From assembly GCA_902790375.1 (NCBI GenBank), contig CADARY010000006.1, forward strand, positions 1 to 64,000: a stretch of DNA of 64,000 nt, written 5' to 3'. The DNA comes from Oscillospiraceae bacterium (GTDB lineage Bacteria; Bacillota; Clostridia; Oscillospirales; Oscillospiraceae). The position numbers and the translations under genes are program-made. The notes below the pieces were generated by a model. The model saw nothing but the letters and a program-made list of their open reading frames with translations, had not been told where the DNA came from and ran no database searches. Positions 16,702-22,869 of the stretch are shown here, one piece after another (the stretch's first letter is position 1; every line of letters starts with the position of its first letter).

Positions 16702-17982
16702 ATGAACAAGTATCTGACCATGTCCAAGGACGAAATGCGCGCCGAGCTCGATGGGCTCATGGCGCAGTATGAGGCTGTGAAGGCCCGCGGGCTCAAGCTC
16801 GACATGTCCCGCGGCAAGCCCGACCCCACCCAGCTCAACCTCAGCATGGATATGCTGAGCCAGAATCCTTACGAGCTGATCTACAGCCGCAAGGGCACCG
16901 ACGTGCGCAACTACGGTGAGCTTGCCGGTGTTGACGAGGCCAAGGAGCTCTTCGGGGACGTTCTGGGCCTGCCGATGGAAAACATCATCATGGGCGGCCA
17001 GTCGAGCCTTGCCCTTATGTACGACTGCGTGATCAAGGCCATCGTCCTCGGCGTATACGGCGGCAGCCAGCCCTGGGGCCGGCAGGGTCAGATCCGCTTC
17101 CTGTGCCCGGCGCCCGGCTATGACCGCCACTTCCGCATCTGCGAGGAGTTCGGCATCGAGATGATCACCATTCCCATGACCCCGGAGGGCCCGGATATGG
17201 AGCTTGTGCGCCAGTACGTGGAGTCCGATCCCGGCGTCAAGGGCATCTGGTGCGTGCCCAAGTACTCCAACCCCCAGGGCTACACCTACTCCGCCGAGAC
17301 CGTCCGCGCCTTCGCCGCCCTCAAGCCCGCGGCGGACGATTTCCGCATCTTCTGGGACAATGCCTACCTGGTTCACGGCTTCCGCGAGCAGGACGACGAG
17401 CTGCTGAATATCTTTGACGCCTGCAGGGAATACGGCAGCGAGGACATGGTCTATGAGTACATGTCCACCAGCAAGATCACCTTCTCCGGCGCCGGCGTCG
17501 CCGTCCTTGCCGCGAGCGCCAACAACGTCAAGCACCTGCTGCGGCAGATGGGCGTGCAGACCATCGGCTACGACAAGATCAACCAGATCCGCCATGTCCA
17601 CTATCTCAAGAGCGTGGACGGCATCAAGGCCCACATGAAAAAGCAGGCCGACTACCTGCGCCCGAAGTTCGACTATGTGCTCACCGCGCTGGACAAGGGG
17701 CTCAGCCAGTACGGCATCGGCTCCTGGACAAAGCCCAACGGCGGCTACTTCATCAGCTTCGACGGTCTGCCCGGCACGGCAAAGCGCTGCGTCGCCCTGT
17801 GCGCCGACGCGGGCGTGAAGTTTACCGGCGCGGGCGCCACCTTCCCCTACGGCAAGGACCCGCAGGATAACAACATCCGCATCGCCCCGTCCTTCCCCTC
17901 CATCAGCGATCTGCACGGCAGCATGGAGGTCTTCTGCCTCTGCCAGCGCATCGCCGCACTCGAAACCCTGCTGGCACAGTAA
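16702..17982 (+). CDS. PLP-dependent aspartate aminotransferase family protein
   Basis: A 426-residue class I/II-fold aminotransferase of the subgroup with an N-terminal LDMSRGKPD motif (about 32-40), similar to the Corynebacterium-type aspartate aminotransferases. The PLP-binding lysine lies in STSKITFSGAG (about 256). The Asn-Pro substrate loop is in YSNPQGYTYS and the PLP Asp in FWDNAYLVH. The start has a weak GAGGAAT ribosome site. The YfcE-like gene follows after 4 nt, implying co-transcription. Amino-donor specificity cannot be read from the sequence. Confidence 0.88.
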   Translation: MNKYLTMSKDEMRAELDGLMAQYEAVKARGLKLDMSRGKPDPTQLNLSMDMLSQNPYELIYSRKGTDVRNYGELAGVDEAKELFGDVLGLPMENIIMGGQSSLALMYDCVIKAIVLGVYGGSQPWGRQGQIRFLCPAPGYDRHFRICEEFGIEMITIPMTPEGPDMELVRQYVESDPGVKGIWCVPKYSNPQGYTYSAETVRAFAALKPAADDFRIFWDNAYLVHGFREQDDELLNIFDACREYGSEDMVYEYMSTSKITFSGAGVAVLAASANNVKHLLRQMGVQTIGYDKINQIRHVHYLKSVDGIKAHMKKQADYLRPKFDYVLTALDKGLSQYGIGSWTKPNGGYFISFDGLPGTAKRCVALCADAGVKFTGAGATFPYGKDPQDNNIRIAPSFPSISDLHGSMEVFCLCQRIAALETLLAQ

Positions 17983-17986
17983 GCGC

Positions 17987-18538
17987 ATGAAAACGATCAT
18001 TGCCTCTGACATCCACGGCTCGGCGTACTACTGCGGCCTGCTCCTGGATACGCTGCGCAAGGAAGGAGCCGACACCCTGCTCCTGCTGGGCGACACGCTC
18101 TATCACGGCCCGCGCAACGACCTGCCCCGGGACTATGCGCCCAAGGAGGTCACGGCCATGCTGACGGGGCTTACGCTCCCGATCTTCGGCGTGCGCGGCA
18201 ACTGTGACGCGGAGATCGACCAGACCGTGCTGGGCTTTCCCATCATGGCCGACTACAGCCTTTTCCTCGCCGGACGGCGCAGGATCTTTGTCACCCACGG
18301 ACACCTCTATACGCCGGAGGAGCATCCCAGGCTCTGCCCCGGGGACGCCTTCCTCTTCGGCCATATCCACGTCCCCGTCTGCGAGGAGCGGGACGGGCTG
18401 CTGGTCCTCAACCCCGGCTCCGCCGCCATCCCGAAGGAGAACAGCCCCCACAGCTGCATGAGCTATGAGGACGGTCTGTTCCGCTGGATCGACCTGGAGA
18501 GCGGGGAGGTCTACCAGGAACACCGCTGGGAAGCATGA
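17987..18538 (+). CDS. yfcE: YfcE-type metallophosphoesterase
   Basis: A 183-residue calcineurin-like phosphodiesterase of the YfcE/MJ0936 group. Metal ligands appear in order: SDIHG (8-12), LLGD, RGNCD (about 78), THGH (about 104) and GHIH (about 125). The enzyme family hydrolyses model phosphodiesters; its physiological substrate is unknown. It starts 4 nt after the aminotransferase stop, probably as the second gene of that unit. Confidence 0.9.
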   Translation: MKTIIASDIHGSAYYCGLLLDTLRKEGADTLLLLGDTLYHGPRNDLPRDYAPKEVTAMLTGLTLPIFGVRGNCDAEIDQTVLGFPIMADYSLFLAGRRRIFVTHGHLYTPEEHPRLCPGDAFLFGHIHVPVCEERDGLLVLNPGSAAIPKENSPHSCMSYEDGLFRWIDLESGEVYQEHRWEA

Positions 18539-18581
18539 GGTCACGATAGAGACACGCCGACGCCCGAAATACGGTCAAACA

Positions 18582-18609
18582 CAAAACGCCGCCCCGTTTG
18601 GGGCGGCGT
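18582..18609 (-). terminator. Terminator of the sortase-like lipoprotein gene
   Basis: A perfect 10-bp GC stem (ACGCCGCCCC/GGGGCGGCGT) with a 4-nt loop. On the minus strand it is followed by TTTTGTGTTT, so it mainly serves the leftward gene at 18625 and may also stop rightward transcription from yfcE. Confidence 0.85.
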
Positions 18610-18624
18610 CAATTGCTGTTCGGC

Positions 18625-19704
18625 TCAGGACAGATACCCGTCGCCGCTGTTGTTGACGGTGGTGTTGCCGTTGTTGGGGACATAGGCGTTGTCCGCGTAT
18701 ATATCAACGGAGGGCGGGATAAAATCGTCGGGCGCGATGTTGGTATTGTTCTGTACAATCTGCGGCTCGGCGGTCTGCCGGGCGTCCGCGGGCTTTGCGG
18801 AGGAAGACGGCGCGGCCGTCGGCGTGGGACTCGGACTGGGTGTAATGTTTGCATTGGCAATCGAGGCGGCCTGCACCTCCGCCGCCGAAGCGGGCATGGA
18901 GACCGTGGTGACGACCGCACCCGGCGCCGGTGTGACGGCGCTGCTGCCGGAGCTTGCGGCGCTGCTGCCGGAGCCTGCGGCGGAAGCCCCGCCCATGTCG
19001 ATCCAGTTCATGTCGAAGAAGTCCTCATCCGTCATGGTGAAGCCCACAAGCAGGACGTGGGTCCAGTCCTCCATGCAGGTGTAGCAGGTATAATCCTCGT
19101 CATGGTGCCAGCCGCCGTCCTTATCCGTGATGCCGTAGCCGGTGTTGGCGCCGTCGGTCACAAGATCGCAGCGCAGGGAGAGGATGCGCTCGCCCGAGAG
19201 GATATAGGCGGCGTCGCCCTCCTTTACATTGGAAAGGGCGGAGAAGTCCTGCGTGGAGTGGTCGGCGATGATGTTGCCGACCGGATTGTCATAATACAGC
19301 AGCGCGCTGTCGGGATTGTCCACAACGGCCTGGCGCACGACTTCGACATCCTTGTCAGGATCGGACTGACCGCCGGGCCCGACGCCCCAGCTGAAGAGCG
19401 CCACGTCAATGCCGACGGACGGGATCACAAGGCGGCCTTCCATCCACTGCCGGTCATACATCTCTTTCCAGACCTTCCGGTTTTCCTCCGTCAGCGCCTG
19501 GACCTCAGGAGACAGCGCCTTGCCGGCGGGGGTGGGCTCGGCAGAGGGTGCAGATGTGGGCGCAGGTGTGGCCGGCGCCGCGCTCACGGCGGCAGTCGGG
19601 ATGGGGGCGATCGTTGTGACCGCGGGGGCGCTGTCCTTCTTTGCGCAGCCGCACAGCAGCAGCACAGGCACAAGGAGCGTCGTCAGAAGAGATCTTTTAT
19701 TCAT
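18625..19704 (-). CDS. Lipoprotein with degenerate sortase-like domain
   Basis: A 359-residue lipoprotein (lipobox LLCGC, Cys about 20) followed by a Thr/Ala/Pro spacer. The region at about 85-215 follows the sortase plan: strand GRLVIPSVGIDVALF, then NIIADHSTQDFSALSNVKEGDAAYI with the candidate catalytic His, then CYTCMEDWTHVLLVGF with the candidate catalytic Cys. The Arg normally found a few residues after the Cys is absent; a His occupies that zone. A long Ser/Ala/Pro-rich low-complexity tail follows. Being lipid-anchored at the N-terminus with a missing Arg, it may be a non-transpeptidase relative. Sortase homology is my reading of motifs and needs a profile search. Confidence 0.6.
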   Translation of the reverse strand: MNKRSLLTTLLVPVLLLCGCAKKDSAPAVTTIAPIPTAAVSAAPATPAPTSAPSAEPTPAGKALSPEVQALTEENRKVWKEMYDRQWMEGRLVIPSVGIDVALFSWGVGPGGQSDPDKDVEVVRQAVVDNPDSALLYYDNPVGNIIADHSTQDFSALSNVKEGDAAYILSGERILSLRCDLVTDGANTGYGITDKDGGWHHDEDYTCYTCMEDWTHVLLVGFTMTDEDFFDMNWIDMGGASAAGSGSSAASSGSSAVTPAPGAVVTTVSMPASAAEVQAASIANANITPSPSPTPTAAPSSSAKPADARQTAEPQIVQNNTNIAPDDFIPPSVDIYADNAYVPNNGNTTVNNSGDGYLS

Positions 19705-19739
19705 GAGGCACTCAGCTCTCTCTTTCTTAAATTTTACCT

Positions 19740-19745
19740 ATCATA
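19740..19745 (-). promoter_or_regulatory. Extended -10 for the sortase-like lipoprotein
   Basis: On the minus strand TGGTATGAT forms an extended -10 (TGn-TATGAT) 36 nt before the start codon at 19704. No convincing -35 is seen. Confidence 0.4.
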
Positions 19746-19951
19746 CCATAAAATATCAGAATGCGCCACTAAAAAATTGATTTTACAATTAAGAAACAAA
19801 ATTGCGCTTATCCTTGTAACATCTTTACGCTATAGTATACTTGCAAGCAGAAAATAACTTCATTTCTTTCCATAATCCTTCTTAACTTTGCAGAGTGGTC
19901 AGGCACTCTGCTTTGTTATTTTAAATAAAGCAACACACAAAGTATTCCTGC

Positions 19952-19980
19952 GGTTTTTCGTCTTCATCTGACGAAAAACC
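19952..19980. other. 11-bp stem-loop
   Basis: A perfect inverted repeat GGTTTTTCGTC / GACGAAAAACC with a TTCATCT loop lies in the gene-poor interval. It has no clear T tail on either strand. Confidence 0.5.
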
Positions 19981-19995
19981 TGCTCGCCAATCCGC

Positions 19996-20049
19996 ACACT
20001 TCGATTTGCTCAGTATTTCCTTACACTTCGATCTGTTCGGCGTTTCCTT
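19996..20049. repeat. Two tandem 27-bp direct repeats
   Basis: Units 19996-20022 and 20023-20049 both begin ACACTTCGAT and end TTTCCTT; they agree at 22 of 27 positions and all five differences are transitions. They are immediately adjacent, with no spacer. Confidence 0.75.
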
Positions 20050-20304
20050 ACGATTAAACGATTCCAGACCGCTCCTCGCCGCGCGGGATGCGATGATCCG
20101 CCGGGACGGGAGAAATCCATTTAACAATTACGAAACATTTGCTTCATAAAGTCGGCCGTTTGTTAAGAAACGCAGAAGCGTCCCTGCCGTACATCGCTTT
20201 TGCGGCCCTGCTTTTCACGTGCGCAGCGGGGCGGAGCTTCCATGCCAATGAAACAAAAAAGCGTTTGTTTTCAAGGCTTTCCGCGCCTCTTCGCCTGCAC
20301 TGAA

Positions 20305-20326
20305 ACCTGCTGACGCAGGTCTTTTT
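20305..20326 (+). terminator. Small terminator-like hairpin
   Basis: ACCTGC-TGAC-GCAGGT followed by CTTTTT lies 67 nt before the next promoter. No gene directly precedes it, so it may end an unannotated transcript or a decayed gene. Confidence 0.5.
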
Positions 20327-20392
20327 ACATTATGTCACCCTTTTGTAAATATTAATAAACTTTAAACGATTTAAAAAGTTTGAAACAATTGC

Positions 20393-20421
20393 TTGACAAA
20401 TACGTAATGCCGCGTTATACT
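20393..20421 (+). promoter_or_regulatory. Strong sigma-A promoter
   Basis: A perfect TTGACA (20393-20398), a 17-nt spacer and TATACT (20416-20421), 54 nt before the start codon of the secreted protein. It fits the highly biased codon use of that gene. Confidence 0.88.
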
Positions 20422-20474
20422 GTGCCTGCACTCAGGGAAAACCTGGTGACATAAATTTAGGAGGATATATCCAA

Positions 20475-21209
20475 ATGAAGAAACTGCTTGCACTGATTCT
20501 TTGCGTGATGATGTTCGTCTCCGTCATTCCGACGAGCGCGTTCGCAGATTGGCCCATCGTTGACGATCCCCTCGAGTCCGCCAACACCTATGCTACCGAG
20601 ATCAAGAACATGATCAAGCACACCCGCGAGAACATTGAGACCGCTTACGGCGTTCTCGTCATGGACCAGGTTGTTTACAACTCCGCCAAGGGCATGGACG
20701 ACGCAATCGTCAACCTCGTTGACGGCATTGCCAAGCCCCTGATCTCCAAGGGCAAGATGACCAAGGCTGACTCCGACATCGTCAAGGACGCTATCCGTGG
20801 CCTGATCGACGGCATGGTCGCTGAGAAGATGATGAAGGATGCTTACAAGTACTTCGACGGCGATAAGATCGACCCCATCAAGTACGCTCAGGTCTTCGCC
20901 AACTCCGTTTCCAAGGCTCTGACCGACAAGGACTTCCAGAAGGGCTACGAGGCTGTTGCTACCTACTTCGCTCTGCGTCAGGTTGTCTCCGACATCAACG
21001 ACCAGCTCGAGAAGGACTACGAGAAGTTCCAGAACGGCATTGACGCCAAGTTCGACGCCAAGTTCGCTGACAGATACCCCGAGCTCGCTGAGAACTTCAT
21101 CGACACCTACGGCGAGATGGCAGAAGCTATCCTCGAGGGCGAGATCTTCTTCCCCACCGATCCTTGGGCTGTTGAGGACTATGCCTTTGTTGGCTCTCCC
21201 CTTTCCTGA
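20475..21209 (+). CDS. Secreted helical protein of unknown function; paralog of 10048-11004
   Basis: A 244-residue protein with signal peptide MKKLLALILCVMMFVS (cleavage near AFA-D), then an all-helical acidic domain. It is homologous to the 318-residue protein encoded 10 kb away on the other strand but lacks its calcium-site-like C-terminus. An excellent AGGAGG and near-consensus promoter precede it. Codons are strikingly restricted (GCT, GTT, AAG, TAC, TTC), unlike neighbours, indicating very high expression. No lipobox or cell-wall anchor is seen, so it is probably released or loosely surface-bound. Family not recognised. Confidence 0.82.
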   Translation: MKKLLALILCVMMFVSVIPTSAFADWPIVDDPLESANTYATEIKNMIKHTRENIETAYGVLVMDQVVYNSAKGMDDAIVNLVDGIAKPLISKGKMTKADSDIVKDAIRGLIDGMVAEKMMKDAYKYFDGDKIDPIKYAQVFANSVSKALTDKDFQKGYEAVATYFALRQVVSDINDQLEKDYEKFQNGIDAKFDAKFADRYPELAENFIDTYGEMAEAILEGEIFFPTDPWAVEDYAFVGSPLS

Positions 21210-21230
21210 TACGCAAAGAAATTAACAATC

Positions 21231-21281
21231 CGATCCTGACAATCGGAATACGCGCACAGGCCCTGCGAAAGCAGGGTCTGT
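21231..21281 (+). repeat. 51-bp 3' block identical to the one at 9965-10015
   Basis: Identical over 51 bases to the reverse complement of 9965-10015. It starts 21 nt after the stop codon and includes a CCGAT/ATCGG dyad and the terminator stem. Confidence 0.9.
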
Positions 21282-21289
21282 ATGCTTTT
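21256..21289 (+). terminator. Rho-independent terminator of the secreted protein gene
   Basis: ACAGGCCCTGC-GAAA-GCAGGGTCTGT (one G-T pair) is followed by ATGCTTTT. The same sequence serves the inverted paralog. Confidence 0.82.
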
Positions 21290-21304
21290 AAACGCACAAA
21301 AGCT

Positions 21305-21388
21305 GCCTGCCGAAGCAGGCGTTTTATACTTTAAACAAAACGATTAGAAATCGTTTTGTTGCCTGTGAGCACACTGGCTCACAGGCAA
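21305..21388. other. Three further consecutive stem-loops
   Basis: Directly after the terminator come GCCTGC-CGAA-GCAGGC with GTTTTAT (21305-21327), a perfect 11-bp ACAAAACGATT stem with a 3-nt loop (21335-21359), and a perfect 12-bp TTGCCTGTGAGC stem with a 6-nt loop (21359-21388). With the terminator this makes four hairpins in about 135 nt without a gene. Confidence 0.7.
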
Positions 21389-21464
21389 CGGAGCATTGCG
21401 CCGTTGAAGAAGCCGTGCAATACGGATTTACGGCTCGGAGCAGGACAAACGGGCGTCTGCCTGC

Positions 21465-21728
21465 TCAGCGAATGGTGTTCGGATACAGGATGATCCGCTG
21501 TCCTGCGGCAAGGGGAGCGGCCTCGGCAAGACTGTTCCAGGAACGGAGCTGACCGACCGTGACGCCATAGCGCCCGGCGACGGCGGCGAGGGTATCGCCC
21601 TCTGCGGCAGTATAAACAATGTGGTCACCGGCCATGACGAAGCTGCCCCGGGCATTTTGCGCCCATGCTGTGCCGCCTGAAACAGACGCAAGCGCTTCGT
21701 CAGTCAGGGAAGGTCTGTACGCTGACAT
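21465..21728 (-). CDS. Double-glycine-leader peptide fused to a LysM domain
   Basis: An 87-residue protein. Residues 8-19 read LTDEALASVSGG, matching the leader of peptides exported and cleaved after Gly-Gly by C39-peptidase ABC transporters (bacteriocin type). After the presumed cleavage, residues about 42-83 form a LysM domain (GDTLAAVAGRYGVTVGQL, WNSL, LAAGQRIIL), which binds peptidoglycan or chitin-like GlcNAc chains. ATG 21728 follows AGGAGG at good spacing. No C39 transporter is in the window. It could be a secreted wall-binding peptide; alternatively the GG motif is coincidental and the protein is cytosolic. Confidence 0.7.
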   Translation of the reverse strand: MSAYRPSLTDEALASVSGGTAWAQNARGSFVMAGDHIVYTAAEGDTLAAVAGRYGVTVGQLRSWNSLAEAAPLAAGQRIILYPNTIR

Positions 21729-21828
21729 GCTGCACGCCTCCTGTTTTTTTATAGATACAAATGCAGTGTAACATAATTTGTTTTAAAACGGAACCATATT
21801 ATTTCTTAAAAAATGGTAAGAAACAGGG

Positions 21829-22007
21829 GGCTGTGAAAAAAGTCCGGCAAAACCGTAGGGGCGGCTGTCAGCCGCCCGTGCAGTGGGAAAATAAAAAATA
21901 TTGTAAAAATGTTGGGCGGATTCGTAAAAATGCTGCGAATCCGCCCAACATTGACTATAATTTGTTCGCTTTTCTTGCCGGCCAGATACTATCCGCCCCT
22001 GCGATGG
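21829..22007. repeat. Foldback repeat, family B, copy 1 (composite with family A end)
   Basis: It begins GGCTGTGAAAAAAGTCCGG (21829-21847), which recurs inverted at the right end of 42404-42586. A perfect 15-bp stem (TGTTGGGCGGATTCG, 21910-21950) forms the centre. Its right part, AGGGGCGG-rich on the minus strand, matches the left arm of the other copy. It runs directly into a family A end. Between 21729 and 22062 I see no gene, only these repeats. Confidence 0.7.
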
Positions 22008-22062
22008 AAATCAGAGCGCGAATTTTCCGGGAGATGCCGCAGGCGGATTGCGCGGTGTTGGC
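22008..22062. repeat. Family A repeat, right end only
   Basis: About 55 nt matching the right end of 50095-50270 (AAATCAG, AATTTTCC, GAGATGCCG, GGCGGATTG, GCGGTGTTG). Its last base directly abuts the stop codon of the leftward gene at 22063. Confidence 0.75.
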
Positions 22063-22869
22063 TTAATGACAGTTGAAGTAATCCACGGCGGTGCTGTCGG
22101 TGATCACGACGTCGCATTTGCCGGCGTAGAGATATTCAAAGCACTCCGTCGTGCCGCCGGCCAGCCTTGTGATCTGGCCCAGGCGCTTGATCAGGCGCGG
22201 GTCGGTGTCCAGGGCGGCGCGGGCTTCCGGCGTGGAGGGCATGCACATCTTGCGTCCGCTCAGGCGCATCTTGTTCCACACGGGCGACCCGTTGCGCGTG
22301 GCAATTACGATGTCGTTGTGGATATACGGACCATACTGGGTGTAATTGCCGGCGGCGGCCTCCTTCGGGTCCAGGGCGATGCCGCCCCACGCCACGTCGA
22401 TATTACCGGAGGAGAGCTCCACGTACACATTTTCCTTCTCGATGGGCTGCATCTTCAGGGTCCAGCCCAGCTTCTCACACACTGCCAGAGCAAGCTCCAC
22501 ATCCAGGCCCCAGTATTCCCCGTTGGAGAGATAGGAGAAGGGGAAGGCGTTCACATCCAGGCCGATGATCAGATCCTGAGGCTCCGGCGGGACGAGCTTT
22601 TCCAGCGCGTCCGCCTGCTTGGCGTAGTTGAGGGCGGGACTGCCCAGCCACTTGGTTGCAAGCTGGTCCACCCGCCCCTCGGCGGCCAGGACGCTCAGCG
22701 CGGCAGTGACATAGAAATAGAGAGGATCGTTATTGCGAAAGGCAAGGGAATAGTCCTGCTGCACCAGGATCTGCACTGTGTTGATGCCGTAGCGGAAGCG
22801 GCTGCCGCCGCAGGCGCACAGGGAGAAAACCAGGCACAGGGTCAGGAGAAGACAGATCAGGCGTTTCAT
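22063..22869 (-). CDS. Solute-binding lipoprotein with apparently permuted SBP_bac_3 fold
   Basis: A 268-residue lipoprotein (lipobox SLCAC, Cys about 20). Residues about 28-75 (QDYSLAFRNNDPLYFYV, VDQLATKWLG) look like the C-terminal end of amino-acid binding proteins of family 3, which normally closes the protein. Residues about 98-268 then look like the usual N-terminal and middle parts (IGLDVNAFPFSYLSNGEYWGLD, LSSGNIDVAWGG, GGTTECFEYLYAGKCDVVITDS). The protein stops where the chain would normally return to lobe 1. No transporter genes adjoin, so a sensing role is as likely as uptake. Its start overlaps the stop of the upstream beta-lactamase-fold gene by 4 nt. Confidence 0.75.
   Translation of the reverse strand: MKRLICLLLTLCLVFSLCACGGSRFRYGINTVQILVQQDYSLAFRNNDPLYFYVTAALSVLAAEGRVDQLATKWLGSPALNYAKQADALEKLVPPEPQDLIIGLDVNAFPFSYLSNGEYWGLDVELALAVCEKLGWTLKMQPIEKENVYVELSSGNIDVAWGGIALDPKEAAAGNYTQYGPYIHNDIVIATRNGSPVWNKMRLSGRKMCMPSTPEARAALDTDPRLIKRLGQITRLAGGTTECFEYLYAGKCDVVITDSTAVDYFNCH

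Larger units (their letters stand above)
19746..20392. other. Long gene-poor interval with hairpins and a tandem repeat
   Basis: No convincing gene is seen in this AT-rich interval. It contains a CAGAGTG/CACTCTG stem followed by a T-rich tail (about 19891-19920), the stem-loop at 19952-19980, a 2 x 27-bp tandem repeat (19996-20049) and a small terminator at 20305-20326. A 68-codon leftward frame (19921-20127) merely crosses the repeats and lacks a ribosome site. A decayed gene or a non-coding RNA is possible. Confidence 0.5.

Noticed and set aside
15721..18012. 763-codon minus-strand frame across the thioredoxin-like, PHP, aminotransferase genes
   Set aside because: It covers three well-supported plus-strand genes and a terminator and has no recognisable protein features.
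19996..20049. Possible CRISPR array
   Set aside because: Only two adjacent units without spacers and no cas genes in the window.
19921..20127. 68-codon minus-strand gene
   Set aside because: No ribosome site; the frame runs across tandem repeats and a stem-loop and has no homology cues.
21761..22066. 101-codon plus-strand frame
   Set aside because: It merely translates the family B and family A repeats, with no ribosome site.
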